Part shown: positions 53,520 to 63,233 of the stretch, piece by piece
Numbering within the stretch: the stretch's first letter is position 1
How the letters are laid out: each line of letters begins with the position of its first letter
Source of the DNA: Ornithinibacillus gellani
GTDB taxonomy: Bacteria; Bacillota; Bacilli; Bacillales; Amphibacillaceae
Reading direction: 5' to 3'
Assembly: GCF_003730295.1 (NCBI RefSeq)
Contig: NZ_QTSZ01000017.1
Span: 186,001-250,000 of the forward strand
Length of the DNA stretch: 64,000 nucleotides
The notes under the pieces: generated by a model
The model's database searches: none
Seen by the model: only the letters and a program-made list of their open reading frames with translations
What the model was told of the DNA's origin: nothing
Made by a program: the position numbers and the translations under genes

Positions 53520-54572
53520 TTATTTACCAGCACTTTCAGGTGTAATATCGGTTGCATCCAATTGCAATAGATATTCAGCAATCTTATCAGCTTCATCTTC
53601 TGAAAGCTCTGGATATTTTCCAGTCATCAAGTTGCCAGGCTTATACTGTTCAGGATTTAAAATCCACTGTACAAGAACATCTTTGGAGTGCTCTTTCACA
53701 CCTGCAACAGTTGTGCGGTTTGCATAGTTAGTTAGGTTAGGACCAACCTGTGCCGGAGATGCGCCAATCGCATGACAGCCCATACAACCATTTGCTTCAA
53801 ATAACTCTTTACCTTCTGCAGCAACAGCATCTTGCGGTACTTCCTCAGGATCCACAGCCTTCATGTCTGCAACCCATTGTTCATACTCTTCTTTGCTGAC
53901 TGCAATTACTTTAAAGTCCATCAAAGAGTGTCCTGGACCACATAACTCTGCGCATTTACCCCAATAAACACCCTCTTCATATGCTTCAATATAAAGTGTG
54001 TTCGTGTTTTCCGGGTTTACATCAAGCTTCCCTGAAATACTAGGAACCCAGAATGAATGCACCACGTCGGATGAAATCATATTAAGATATACTCTCTCAC
54101 CTACAGGAATATACAAATCTTGACTTGTTTGGAACTCATCGTTTTCATAATCAAAATGCCACCAGTACTGATTTCCAGTAACCTTTACATTCAGATGCTT
54201 ACTCGCGCCTGAATTATCCGCTAAATCAAAGCTTGCCAAAATGGTTGGTACAGCCATAATGATAACGAGGATAATTGGAATTACTGTCCATACGGTCTCT
54301 AGGGCCTGATTACCTTCAACTTGCTTTGGTATGTAATCTTCTTGCCCCTTCTTCTCCCGGTATCGCATCAATACAATTACAAGTGCAATAATCACAACCA
54401 GGAATACAAATGACATGACAACTGTTGTAAGGATGATCAAGTCCATCGAGGACTGTGCCCCATAACCTTTAGGTACAAGTGCGGTTAAATTATCCTTCCC
54501 ACAAGCAGTCAAGAATAGTGCTAAAGCGCTGAATACTAGCAGTGCTTTAATTTTTCCCATCCAACCTTTCAT
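53520..54572 (-). CDS. ctaC: cytochrome caa3 oxidase subunit II with fused cytochrome c
   Basis: Subunit II accepts electrons at CuA. The 350-residue protein has a lipobox LTAC (Cys24) typical of Bacillus CtaC, two membrane helices and a cupredoxin domain with CuA ligands in YWGKCAELCGPGHSLMDF. The C-terminal cytochrome c domain has CMGCH at about residue 265 and a distal Met in GNLMTGKYPELSEDE. This fused domain makes the enzyme caa3 rather than aa3. It probably needs LspA, encoded in this window. Confidence 0.97.
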   Translation of the reverse strand: MKGWMGKIKALLVFSALALFLTACGKDNLTALVPKGYGAQSSMDLIILTTVVMSFVFLVVIIALVIVLMRYREKKGQEDYIPKQVEGNQALETVWTVIPIILVIIMAVPTILASFDLADNSGASKHLNVKVTGNQYWWHFDYENDEFQTSQDLYIPVGERVYLNMISSDVVHSFWVPSISGKLDVNPENTNTLYIEAYEEGVYWGKCAELCGPGHSLMDFKVIAVSKEEYEQWVADMKAVDPEEVPQDAVAAEGKELFEANGCMGCHAIGASPAQVGPNLTNYANRTTVAGVKEHSKDVLVQWILNPEQYKPGNLMTGKYPELSEDEADKIAEYLLQLDATDITPESAGK

Positions 54573-54633
54573 GGATTAATACCTCTCTTTCTGTTTGTTT
54601 CTTCCTTATATATTAATGAAATTAAGGATGATG

Positions 54634-55572
54634 TTAAATAATGAATGACCAATCAATTGTCAAAATAATCATCATTAAAAACATGATTGTTAAATAATTC
54701 AAGGAATAAATAAAAATCATGTTTGCCCACTTTAAATCATTTTTTGTGAAAAATCCGCTAATTCCTATCAGTAGCCAGCCAATATTGAGAACCGTTGCCA
54801 GAACAACAAATATTGGACCTAATGAAGCTAAAAACAAAGGTAACGGTAATAAACAGGCGATGTAAACAACAATTTGTCGTTTTGTAATAGCAAAACCATA
54901 TACTGCTGGTAACATTGGTATGCCTGCTTTTTGATAATCTTCACATTTTTTCATGGCGAGTGATAAGAAATGGGGAGTTTGCCAGATAAACATCATAAGA
55001 AATAAAATAATTGGTGCGAAATGCAAATTCGGATCAATTGCTGCCCATCCAATTAATGGTGGAACAGCTCCAGAAATGCTACCAACAGCTGTATTTAATG
55101 TGTATCTTCGTTTTGACCACATCGTATACAGCACCACATATGTAAACCAACCAACAAATGCCACCAAAGCTGCTTCCATAGTAGTCATCATTAATAGTAG
55201 ATGTCCGAGAACAGAAATGACAACCCCTAATACCAATGCGGCATGCAATGATATTTTACCGGTAACTGTTGGTCTGTTTCTCGTGCGGTCCATGACTGGA
55301 TCAATGTCTATATCATACCAATTATTAAGAACGCACCCGCCAGCAATCACTAGCCCACTACCTAACAACGTCAATAATAATGTATCCCAATTGTTCGTTA
55401 TCGATGTGCCCGTATAATATAATGCAAGCCAAAAGCCGGCAAATACGGTAATCAAGTTGGAATTTACGATACCTATCTTAATCAATGACTTCATATCTTT
55501 GAAAACACTACTACTGTTACTTGGAATGGTTGTATTTCCAACAACATGTCTAGAAGCATCAGCCTCGTTCAC
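54634..55572 (-). CDS. ctaB: protoheme IX farnesyltransferase (heme O synthase)
   Basis: CtaB converts heme B to heme O by adding a farnesyl chain. The 312-residue UbiA-family membrane protein has the first aspartate-rich motif NNWYDIDIDPVMDRTRNRPT (about residues 104-123) and conserved IWQTPHFLSLAMKKCEDYQKAGIPM. Start is GTG (55570-55572) after a GGGGGG stretch. It is upstream of ctaC and divergent from ctaA, the enzyme for the next step. Confidence 0.96.
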   Translation of the reverse strand: MNEADASRHVVGNTTIPSNSSSVFKDMKSLIKIGIVNSNLITVFAGFWLALYYTGTSITNNWDTLLLTLLGSGLVIAGGCVLNNWYDIDIDPVMDRTRNRPTVTGKISLHAALVLGVVISVLGHLLLMMTTMEAALVAFVGWFTYVVLYTMWSKRRYTLNTAVGSISGAVPPLIGWAAIDPNLHFAPIILFLMMFIWQTPHFLSLAMKKCEDYQKAGIPMLPAVYGFAITKRQIVVYIACLLPLPLFLASLGPIFVVLATVLNIGWLLIGISGFFTKNDLKWANMIFIYSLNYLTIMFLMMIILTIDWSFII

Positions 55573-56125
55573 TAGAAGTATCCCCCCTTCTAACCCTTAG
55601 AATAAAAGACATAGTTGAATCAATTTCCTGTTGTAAAAACAGTGCTGACAACGGGTGATATGGGGCATTCTCATTTACTATTATAGTAATTGTACCACGG
55701 AATGGTTTAACAATCTATTTCGAAATTTACCGCAATTCCCACGACTGCCATCATATCACATGCTATTTATGACATTTTTGTGAACGTTCGATTTCTTGAT
55801 TCTTCCGAGTGGAATTTTATCGTTCTTGCGAAACCAAATGCACGCAAAACAATAAAAATAAGCATGATTCAACAGAGTTTATCAAATACGTCCTACACTA
55901 TTTCTAGCAGACAATACCAAACATTGCAAGCGTTTCTTCTTTTGCCATAGTGAAAAAGGTAATTAAACATGATACTATAACAATTGTGTGTCTTTTATCA
56001 CTTTTTCATTGTAATTAACAATTGATTAATACTATTATGGGTATGATAGACAGATTTTATCATTTATTTTTCTATAAATGGATTGGGTTTGTATCATTAT
56101 TCTTAAATAAAGTGGGGCAAATGGT
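55573..56125. other. ctaB/ctaA divergent intergenic region
   Basis: 553 bp without a gene. A TTTTTGTGAAC (55775-55785) resembles the ResD motif TTTGTGAAT; ResD activates ctaA and ctaB in B. subtilis, so it may be a site, but a single match in AT-rich DNA is weak. Promoter hexamers cannot be fixed. GTGGGG (56112-56117) is the ctaA ribosome-binding site. Confidence 0.3.
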
Positions 56126-57091
56126 ATGATGAAAAGTTTAAAATGGCTCTCGGTTGCAGCATCCATTGGGATGATTTTTGTTTTGATTGGCGGAGCATTG
56201 GTCACCAAAACAGAATCTGGGGCAGGATGCGGCAAAAGCTGGCCATTATGTAACGGGCAATTTATTCCTAGTGAAATCACCTTTGAGCTCGTGATTGAAT
56301 TGAGCCATCGACTTGTTTCAGGTGGGGTTGGTATTATTGTAGTTGTACTATCCTATTTAGCTTGGAAAAAAATTGGACATATTCGTGAGGTTAAATTCTT
56401 ATCTGTTTTATCCGTATTTTTCTTGGTTTTACAGGGTCTAATTGGGGCTGCCGCTGTAAAATGGGGACAATCTGATTTTGTATTAGCATTACATTTTGGT
56501 ATTTCCCTCATTTCCTTTGCAGCTGTGCTTCTACTAACATTACTTATTTTTGAAATTGATAAGAAATTTGATGCGAAGGCTTTATTAATAAAGAAAAAGC
56601 ATCGAATAGAGATTTACCTACTTACTATTTATACATTATGTGTGGTTTATACCGGAGCATTGGTTCGTCATGCAGGTGCAGATCTTGTATGTAAGGACTG
56701 GCCGTTTTGTACGAATGAAACACCGTTTGCATTTTTAACAGCGGGCAGACTTGATCTTTGGATTCAAATGGGGCACCGGCTAGCAGCAGGTATTCTATTT
56801 ATTTGGACAATCCTATTTACGATTAAAATGTATAAACACTATCATGAAAGCCGGGTAATGAAGGGCGGCGCCATCATACTCGGGGCTTTAATCGTTTTAC
56901 AAGTATTCTTCGGTGCGATGATAATTGCAACCATGTTAAATCTTGCTATTGCGTTATTACATGCATTGGTTATTTCATGCTACTTCGGTTTACTAAGCTA
57001 TTTTATACTACTAGCATCCCGAAGTGCAGCACAGGAAAGGCAAGCTGCAACAATCGCAGCTCCATCTACGGAACCTGTTCCCATCAAATGA
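56126..57091 (+). CDS. ctaA: heme A synthase
   Basis: CtaA oxidises heme O to heme A. The 321-residue membrane protein has eight hydrophobic segments in two halves, each with conserved histidines: ELSHRLVSGG (about residues 58-67) and MGHRLAAGILF in the second half, plus GALVTKTESGAGCGKSWPLC containing the extracellular cysteine pair and its counterpart GALVRHAGADLVCKDWPFC. GGGG lies 8 nt upstream of ATG 56126. It is convergent with pycA and divergent from ctaB. Confidence 0.96.
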   Translation: MMKSLKWLSVAASIGMIFVLIGGALVTKTESGAGCGKSWPLCNGQFIPSEITFELVIELSHRLVSGGVGIIVVVLSYLAWKKIGHIREVKFLSVLSVFFLVLQGLIGAAAVKWGQSDFVLALHFGISLISFAAVLLLTLLIFEIDKKFDAKALLIKKKHRIEIYLLTIYTLCVVYTGALVRHAGADLVCKDWPFCTNETPFAFLTAGRLDLWIQMGHRLAAGILFIWTILFTIKMYKHYHESRVMKGGAIILGALIVLQVFFGAMIIATMLNLAIALLHALVISCYFGLLSYFILLASRSAAQERQAATIAAPSTEPVPIK

Positions 57092-57116
57092 CTTAAACAC
57101 AAGTCATATCAACAGA

Positions 57117-57166
57117 AAAAGGCTCGCCTCAATAGTCTAATCAGACCTTTGGGGCGAGCCTTTTAT
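57117..57166. terminator. bidirectional terminator between ctaA and pycA
   Basis: AAAAGGCTCGCC(TC) ... GGGGCGAGCCTTTT stem flanked by A- and T-runs between convergent genes; it stops 4 bp short of the pycA stop. Confidence 0.93.
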
Positions 57167-57169
57167 TTA

Positions 57170-60100
57170 TCATTCAAATTCTACCATCAAATCATTTACA
57201 GTAATAGCTTCTCCATCTTTAACATGCATCTGCTTAATTGTTCCAGAAAATGGCGCTTGTACGGTCGTCTCCATCTTCATCGCTTCTGTAATGATAAGAT
57301 AATCACCCTTCTCAACCTTTTCTCCCGTTTCACATAGTACTTTTACGACAGTACCTGGCATCGTAGCGCCAATATGCTTTGGATTATTGGGATCAACTTT
57401 TGGCCGAGATGTTTCGGTTGCTTGAACATGGGTATCTTTAATAACGACCTCACGCGATTGGCCATTCAATTCAAAGTAGATGACTCTCGTACCATCAGAT
57501 CGAGCTTCTGATATGGAAACGAGTTTGACAATCAAGGTCTTTCCTTGTTCAATCTCAACTTCGATTTCTTCACCCAATTTCATTCCATAAAAGAATGTTG
57601 GTGTGTCTAGCACAGCAATGTTTCCGTACGTTTCATAAAATTTATGGTAGTCCATAAATACTTGTGGATAAAGAGCATGTGCAATGATATCAAAGCTCGT
57701 TACTTGTCTATCCAGCTTTTTAAAGAGCGTTTCTCCCATTTCTTTAAAATCAACTGGCTCCATTAATTGCCCTGGACGTCCTGTAATTGGCTTTTTACCT
57801 TTCAGGATAATTCGCTGCAACTCTTGTGGAAAACCTTGATAAGGCTGTCCAATCAACCCTTCCGCAAATGCTACAACCGAATCAGGAAAATGAATCGTGT
57901 CTCCCTTTTCATACACATCATCTTCGGATAAATTATTTTGCACCATAAATAATGCCATATCTCCAACAACCTTTGATGATGGAGTAACCTTCACAATATC
58001 ACCAAACAAATCATTCACACGACGGAACATTTGCTTCACTTCATTCCAGCGTTCACCAAGTCCAACCGCTTTTGCCTGTTGCTGCAAATTACTATATTGA
58101 CCGCCAGGCATTTCATGGAAATATACTTCTGTGTTCGGACCTTTCATTCCACTTTCGAATTCATGGTAGTATGCACGAACACTTTCCCAGTATTGCGATA
58201 TTTTTTCATAGGATGCAACATTCATTCGTGGCTGGCGTTCTTTCGTCTCTAATGCGTGATATAAGGATTGGGCACTCGGCTGTGATGTAAGCCCAGACAT
58301 TGAGCCACAAGCTACATCAATCGCATCGACTCCCGCATCAATTGCACGGGCATACGTATAAATACCGTTTCCGCTGGCGTCATGTGTGTGCAGGTGAACC
58401 GGTAAATCTGTGGACTCTTTTAAGGCTGTTACAAGCTGATAAGCCGCTTCCGGTTTCAACAGACCGGCCATATCCTTTAATCCAAGAATATGTGCCCCTT
58501 CTTGTTCCAATTCTTTAGCAAGATTCACATAATATGCTAAATCATATTTACTGCGACTAGGGTCCAGAATATCCCCGGTATAGCAAATGGCTGCCTCCGC
58601 TATTTTATTCTGATCACGAACAGCACGGATTGCTGGCACCATTCCTTCCACCCAGTTCAAACTGTCAAAAATACGGAAAACATCAATACCTGCATTCGCA
58701 CTTTTTTCCACAAATTCCTCAATTAAATTATCGGGGTAGTTTTTATAACCAACTGCGTTACTGGCTCGTAACAGCATTTGAAATAATACATTTGGCATTT
58801 TTTCTCGTAACTTTAGCAGTCTTTCCCATGGGTCTTCCTTTAAAAAACGGTAGGCAACATCAAAAGTCGCGCCTCCCCACATTTCAACAGAAAATAAATT
58901 TGGCAATAATCGTGCTGTTGGTTCGGCTATCTTCAAAATATCCTTTGTACGTACTCTGGTGGCGAGTAATGATTGGTGTGCATCACGCATCGTTGTATCT
59001 GTTAATAGTACTTCATGTTGTTCCTTCATCCAACGCGCCAATCCTTCAGGTCCGTGCTCATCCAATATTTGCTTGGTTCCTTTTGGCATCTCTTCCAATG
59101 TATTAAATTTTGGTATAACTGGTTTATCAAAGTTTGGTTTTTTCTTGTTCTCCAAGCCTTCAAAACCGTTAACTGTCACATGTCCAATATAAGATAACAT
59201 TTTGGTTCCCCTATCTTTTCGCTTAGGGAACACAAATAGCTCTGGTGTTTTGTCAACAAAAGTCGTATCATACTCGCCCGACATAAAGTGTGGGTGCAAC
59301 ATTACATTTTCCAAAAACGGAATATTGGTTTTAATGCCACGTATCCGAAATTCTCTTAGGTTTCGAACCATTTTTTGTGCAGCTTGTTCAAAGGTAAGCG
59401 CGTGCGTAGACACTTTAACTAATAATGAATCATAATGCGGGGATATTTCCGCACCTTGAAAACCATTACCTGCATCCAAGCGAACACCAAATCCACCACC
59501 GGAACGATACACATTTAATTTACCAGTATCGGGCATAAAGTTGTTTAACGGATCTTCCGTTGTAATTCTGGATTGAATGGCAAACCCATGCATGGAAATC
59601 TCTTCTTGACTCGGAATTCCTATCATATTTCCGAATAATGCTTGTCCATCTGCAACCATAATTTGTGTTTGAACGATATCAATACCTGTAATCATTTCAG
59701 TAATCGTGTGTTCTACCTGTACACGTGGATTTACTTCAATAAAATAAAAATCTTCACCCGTAACTAAAAACTCTACTGTTCCCGCATTCACATAGGAAAC
59801 ATTTGTCATTAATTTTACGGCAGCATCACATATTTGTTGGCGTAGTGTTTCGGAGATGGAAACACTTGGTGCTATCTCTACAAGCTTTTGATGTCTACGC
59901 TGTACCGAACAATCACGATCAAATAAGTGGATGATATTGCCATGTGCGTCTCCAATAATCTGAACTTCGATATGCTTTGGATTTTCAATCAATTTTTCAA
60001 CATAGACTTCATCGTTACCAAAGGACGCTTTCGCTTCTGATTTCGCACGTTCAAATGCTTCTCTTAAGTTACTCTTGTTGCGGACGATACGCATTCCTCT

Positions 60101-60613
60101 GCCCCCGCCACCAAGCGATGCTTTAATAATAATTGGGTAACCATGTGCATCTCCAAACGCTTCAATCTCTTCGACTGTTGAAACGGGGCCATCTGTACCA
60201 GGAATAACTGTCAACTCAGCTTTTAATGCTTGTTCCCGAGCACGCACTTTATCACCAAACATATGTAAGTGTTCACTATTTGGACCAATGAAAATAATCC
60301 CTGCCTCTTCACACCGTTTTGCAAACTCAATATTTTCCGATAAAAACCCGTATCCAGGATGAATAGCATCGACCCCTACGCTTTTAGCAAGATCAATAAT
60401 ACCATCGATATCTAAATAAGCATCAATCGGCTTTTTACCTTCCCCTATCAAATAAGCCTCGTCCGCTTTATAGCGGTGATAGGAGCCTGTATCCTCGTTT
60501 GAATAAATCGCAACAGTACGAATATTTAATTCTGTACAAGCTCGAAAGACCCGAATCGCAATTTCACCGCGATTGGCAACTAATACCTTCTTTATCTTGT
60601 TTAACTTGACCAT
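57170..60613 (-). CDS. pycA: pyruvate carboxylase
   Basis: PycA makes oxaloacetate from pyruvate and bicarbonate. The 1147-residue protein has an N-terminal biotin carboxylase (KKVLVANRGEIAIRVFRACT at the start, GGGGRGMR in the ATP-grasp, EVNPRVQVEHTITEM), a carboxyltransferase domain (LLTDTTMRDAHQSLLATRVR near residue 540; PVHLHTHDASGNG) and a C-terminal biotinyl domain with EAMKMET (biotin on the second Lys region near 1112). ATG 60611-60613 follows GAGGAGG located within the ftsW 3' end; the two genes overlap by 13 bp. Confidence 0.98.
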   Translation of the reverse strand: MVKLNKIKKVLVANRGEIAIRVFRACTELNIRTVAIYSNEDTGSYHRYKADEAYLIGEGKKPIDAYLDIDGIIDLAKSVGVDAIHPGYGFLSENIEFAKRCEEAGIIFIGPNSEHLHMFGDKVRAREQALKAELTVIPGTDGPVSTVEEIEAFGDAHGYPIIIKASLGGGGRGMRIVRNKSNLREAFERAKSEAKASFGNDEVYVEKLIENPKHIEVQIIGDAHGNIIHLFDRDCSVQRRHQKLVEIAPSVSISETLRQQICDAAVKLMTNVSYVNAGTVEFLVTGEDFYFIEVNPRVQVEHTITEMITGIDIVQTQIMVADGQALFGNMIGIPSQEEISMHGFAIQSRITTEDPLNNFMPDTGKLNVYRSGGGFGVRLDAGNGFQGAEISPHYDSLLVKVSTHALTFEQAAQKMVRNLREFRIRGIKTNIPFLENVMLHPHFMSGEYDTTFVDKTPELFVFPKRKDRGTKMLSYIGHVTVNGFEGLENKKKPNFDKPVIPKFNTLEEMPKGTKQILDEHGPEGLARWMKEQHEVLLTDTTMRDAHQSLLATRVRTKDILKIAEPTARLLPNLFSVEMWGGATFDVAYRFLKEDPWERLLKLREKMPNVLFQMLLRASNAVGYKNYPDNLIEEFVEKSANAGIDVFRIFDSLNWVEGMVPAIRAVRDQNKIAEAAICYTGDILDPSRSKYDLAYYVNLAKELEQEGAHILGLKDMAGLLKPEAAYQLVTALKESTDLPVHLHTHDASGNGIYTYARAIDAGVDAIDVACGSMSGLTSQPSAQSLYHALETKERQPRMNVASYEKISQYWESVRAYYHEFESGMKGPNTEVYFHEMPGGQYSNLQQQAKAVGLGERWNEVKQMFRRVNDLFGDIVKVTPSSKVVGDMALFMVQNNLSEDDVYEKGDTIHFPDSVVAFAEGLIGQPYQGFPQELQRIILKGKKPITGRPGQLMEPVDFKEMGETLFKKLDRQVTSFDIIAHALYPQVFMDYHKFYETYGNIAVLDTPTFFYGMKLGEEIEVEIEQGKTLIVKLVSISEARSDGTRVIYFELNGQSREVVIKDTHVQATETSRPKVDPNNPKHIGATMPGTVVKVLCETGEKVEKGDYLIITEAMKMETTVQAPFSGTIKQMHVKDGEAITVNDLMVEFE

Positions 60614-61782
60614 GATCTTCCTCCTCTTTGTTTAAGCATGACTGGTTTCGTTACAGATTCCTTCGGTTGGACATCTGCTTCATCTTTTTTTGTTTGCATG
60701 GCAATATTATTTAATATTCCCATTGAAATTAATAGAACCATTAAAGAAGATCCACCATAACTTATAAATGGAAGTGTTACACCGGTAATCGGCAATATAC
60801 CACTAATCGCGCCCAAATTAATGGACGCTTGAATACCTACCATAGCGGAAATTCCAATTGCCATCAGGGCACCAAAGCTATCCTCACATTTTCTAGCAAT
60901 AAAAAAGCCTCTTAATACAATAATAGCCAGCATTCCAATGACAATAAAAACACCGATAAAACCGAGTTCCTCTGCTACAATCGACATAATAAAGTCAGTA
61001 TGTGCACCAAACAAATAACCTAATTTTTGTACACTTTGCCCCAAGCCCTCTCCACTGAGACCACCACCAGAAATAGCCAAATAGGACTGAATTAAATGGT
61101 GTCCACCATCATCTGGTGCTTCGAATGGTTGATAGGCCCCTGTAAATCGCTCTATTCTTGTTTCAGTAACCATGTTAGGAATCGCAATGGCAACGACTAT
61201 AACTCCGACAGCTGACAATAAAAACAAATGGCGAAACCGAATACCTGAACTAAAGATAATCGTGCTGCCAATTAATAGAATCGTTGCAGCCGTACCAACA
61301 TCAGGCTGTTTCAATATCAAAGCGAGAATAATTCCCATTAAAACGAGCGGGGGAAGCACAGCCTTACCAAAATCGCTTATGTACTCTTGTTTTTTAGAAT
61401 AGACAGAAGCTAAATAAATAATTAATCCAATCTTCACGAATTCAGATGGTTGAATCGTCATAGGTCCTAGTGAAAACCATCTCGTTGCATTTCCTTCAGA
61501 GTGACCATTTATCAATACGTAAACGAGCATCCCTATCATAACAAGTGATATAAGCTTAACTAGTTTTTGATAGGTTTTATAGGGAATGATACAGGTAATG
61601 ACAAACCCGACCATTCCAATGACGAATGAACGTAATTGACGAACCAAATAAAAGGTTGGTTCATTTCCATTAACAACTGCTACAACCATGCTTGCACTAT
61701 ATATCATGACAATACCGAATGCTGCCAACAGGATTGGCGTTATCATTAATGTAAAATCATAATTTTTTAATTTCCTAATCAT
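60601..61782 (-). CDS. ftsW: SEDS-family septal peptidoglycan polymerase FtsW
   Basis: The 393-residue membrane protein has about ten hydrophobic segments and SEDS motifs WFSLGPMTIQPSEFVKIGLI (about residues 102-121), KQPDVGTAATILLIG, HTDFIMSIVAEELGFIG and LPITGVTLPFISYGGSSLMV. It is the vegetative FtsW, adjacent to pycA as in B. subtilis ylaO, and distinct from spoVE at 18354. GGAGGAG upstream of ATG 61780-61782 sets the start. It probably partners PBP2B, encoded at 27273. The C-terminus is charged and coupled to pycA. Confidence 0.93.
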   Translation of the reverse strand: MIRKLKNYDFTLMITPILLAAFGIVMIYSASMVVAVVNGNEPTFYLVRQLRSFVIGMVGFVITCIIPYKTYQKLVKLISLVMIGMLVYVLINGHSEGNATRWFSLGPMTIQPSEFVKIGLIIYLASVYSKKQEYISDFGKAVLPPLVLMGIILALILKQPDVGTAATILLIGSTIIFSSGIRFRHLFLLSAVGVIVVAIAIPNMVTETRIERFTGAYQPFEAPDDGGHHLIQSYLAISGGGLSGEGLGQSVQKLGYLFGAHTDFIMSIVAEELGFIGVFIVIGMLAIIVLRGFFIARKCEDSFGALMAIGISAMVGIQASINLGAISGILPITGVTLPFISYGGSSLMVLLISMGILNNIAMQTKKDEADVQPKESVTKPVMLKQRGGRSWSS

Positions 61783-61905
61783 TTTTTCTCCTCCACCAAA
61801 CGGAATAATAGAAAAAGCGAAAAGAAATTTCCACTAGTATAACACAAAAACAAAATGTGTTATACTACTTTTTAATTTCTCTCTCTTATTTTCAACTATA
61901 TGAAA

Positions 61906-61945
61906 CAAAAAAACCTTGCCAATGTAAATGTCGGCAAAGTTTTTG
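61906..61945 (-). terminator. terminator of ylaN
   Basis: Minus strand ACTTTGCCGACA ... TTGGCAAGG followed by TTTTTTTG, downstream of the ylaN stop. Confidence 0.9.
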
Positions 61946-61982
61946 CAAAGTCGATACAGTCAACCCGAATTACAGGATGGTG

Positions 61983-62264
61983 CTACACCGAACCCTGTGC
62001 TGCCTCATGCAGTATATTCAGCTGTCTTTCAAGATTTTCCAGAAGCGCCTTGCCTTCTACCTCATCTATGAGTCCTAATCGAATTGCAAAATCAATTTCC
62101 CTTGAAAGACCGAACATTTGCGTATCTAATACTTCTTCATATAATGGACATTGCGGCATCGTTAAGTTTTCAATCTGAACCTCTATTAACCGCAATATTT
62201 TGTCAGCGTCAGCCTTAAGAAGGGCATAGGCTTTTTCTCGATGATCTACAGTCATCTCGGGCAT
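61983..62264 (-). CDS. ylaN: UPF0358 protein YlaN (Fur antagonist FpaA)
   Basis: The 93-residue helical protein has the family core [20 protein letters not shown] then [13 protein letters not shown] (about residues 38-70). YlaN is needed when iron is scarce and binds Fur to relieve its repression in B. subtilis and Staphylococcus. The start at [15 protein letters not shown] (62262-62264) has GGGG 9 nt upstream; a longer frame includes the ribosome-binding site. It is transcribed apart from ftsW, separated by a terminator. Confidence 0.9.
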   Translation of the reverse strand: MPEMTVDHREKAYALLKADADKILRLIEVQIENLTMPQCPLYEEVLDTQMFGLSREIDFAIRLGLIDEVEGKALLENLERQLNILHEAAQGSV

Positions 62265-62648
62265 CAATAGTATCCCCTCCATTTTGAAAAACAGGGTTTA
62301 CCGTTGCTATACAACGTATAACCTGATCCTTTATTTTCCCAAAGTATTTCTTCTATATAATATTATCGTCTGGACAAGGAAAATGCAAATGAAATTCGTG
62401 TTTTATACATCGATCCATCTATTTTTTACTCCAAGTCATAAAAAATGTTAGAAAACAAGCAAATCACCTATTACAGCGCATTTGTTGAATAATCATGATT
62501 GTCCTATATTTATTGTATGGCATTTGTATCGTGGATAGACATCATCCCATTATTTTGTTTCCATCACACATGTACAGAATGAAAATCGTGAAAAATAATC
62601 GCTTCTCTGCTATTCTTAAACAGATAGATATGGAAAGGTGGATAAAGA
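62265..62648. other. ylaN/ylaL divergent intergenic region
   Basis: 384 bp of AT-rich DNA between divergent ylaN and ylaL. I see no conserved RNA motif, repeat or ORF with a ribosome-binding site. Promoters for both genes must lie here, but none was clear. Confidence 0.5.
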
Positions 62649-63134
62649 ATGATTGTACCAATAACAGGAAAAGTTACATACTCCATTACAATGGATCCAA
62701 CCGTATGGATATTTGATGATCGAAAAATTATCCTGGAGGATGCATTTATTAAAAAGGATACACCTCAAGAACAAGATGAATTAGAAAAGGCTGCAGAACG
62801 CTTTAATCAAGAGATTTATCAGCAAAAAATTAAGCCACCTGTAAATAAAAGCATCTCACGCTTTGAACGTGAAAACATTTTAAAACATTCCTATGTCATG
62901 CCCATTGAAGACTTTTTAGGTCACGCAGAACCAGATTCAGATGCTCAAAAAGCAGTCTTGAAAACCAGTCAAGGGGAGGTAGAAATACCATTACAGGATT
63001 TACAGGCGAGCTATCTTTTGTTTGCCATTGATGGTAAGCCGGTTACTGACGAGGGCCCTGTTCAGCTATATTATCGTGATGGTACGAATAAAGAAAATCC
63101 AATTAAAGGAATAAGTAAAATAGAAATCATATAA
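62649..63134 (+). CDS. ylaL: conserved hypothetical protein YlaL
   Basis: A 161-residue protein similar to YlaL of Bacillaceae: MIVPITGKVTYSITMDPTVW and IFDDRKIILEDAF near the start, then a helical linker, SRFERENILKHSYVMPIEDF in the middle and the C-terminal beta-rich SYLLFAIDGKPVTDEGPVQL. No signal peptide or membrane segment. B. subtilis YlaL is annotated as similar to peptidyl-prolyl isomerases, but no FKBP or cyclophilin motif is apparent. It is 98 bp upstream of ylaJ in the same direction with no terminator between. Confidence 0.8.
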   Translation: MIVPITGKVTYSITMDPTVWIFDDRKIILEDAFIKKDTPQEQDELEKAAERFNQEIYQQKIKPPVNKSISRFERENILKHSYVMPIEDFLGHAEPDSDAQKAVLKTSQGEVEIPLQDLQASYLLFAIDGKPVTDEGPVQLYYRDGTNKENPIKGISKIEII

Positions 63135-63168
63135 TCAAACGCTGATTCACAATTAAAAAATGGTTTAC

Positions 63169-63233
63169 TGCATATTTTGGCATAATCTCCTCAAAATAAG
63201 GTAGAGAAGTTACCTTTAGGAGGTTATGCCAAA
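63169..63233 (+). promoter_or_regulatory. RBS-sequestering hairpin with embedded forespore-type promoter (ylaJ)
   Basis: A 16-bp stem pairs TTTGGCATAATCTCCT (63176-63191) with AGGAGGTTATGCCAAA (63218-63233), including one G-U, and an inner stem pairs AAGGTA (63198-63203) with TACCTT (63211-63216). The 3' arm holds the ylaJ Shine-Dalgarno AGGAGG and the A of ATG. Overlapping the 5' arm, TGCATA (63169-63174), a 17-bp spacer and CAAAATA (63192-63198) fit a SigF/SigG promoter. Initiation about 7 bp downstream (near 63205) would omit the 5' arm. No T-run follows, so it is not a terminator. Confidence 0.7.

Noticed and set aside
58630-59106. 158-residue plus-strand open frame inside pycA
   Set aside because: It is antisense to the carboxyltransferase domain, has no ribosome-binding site or recognisable motif.
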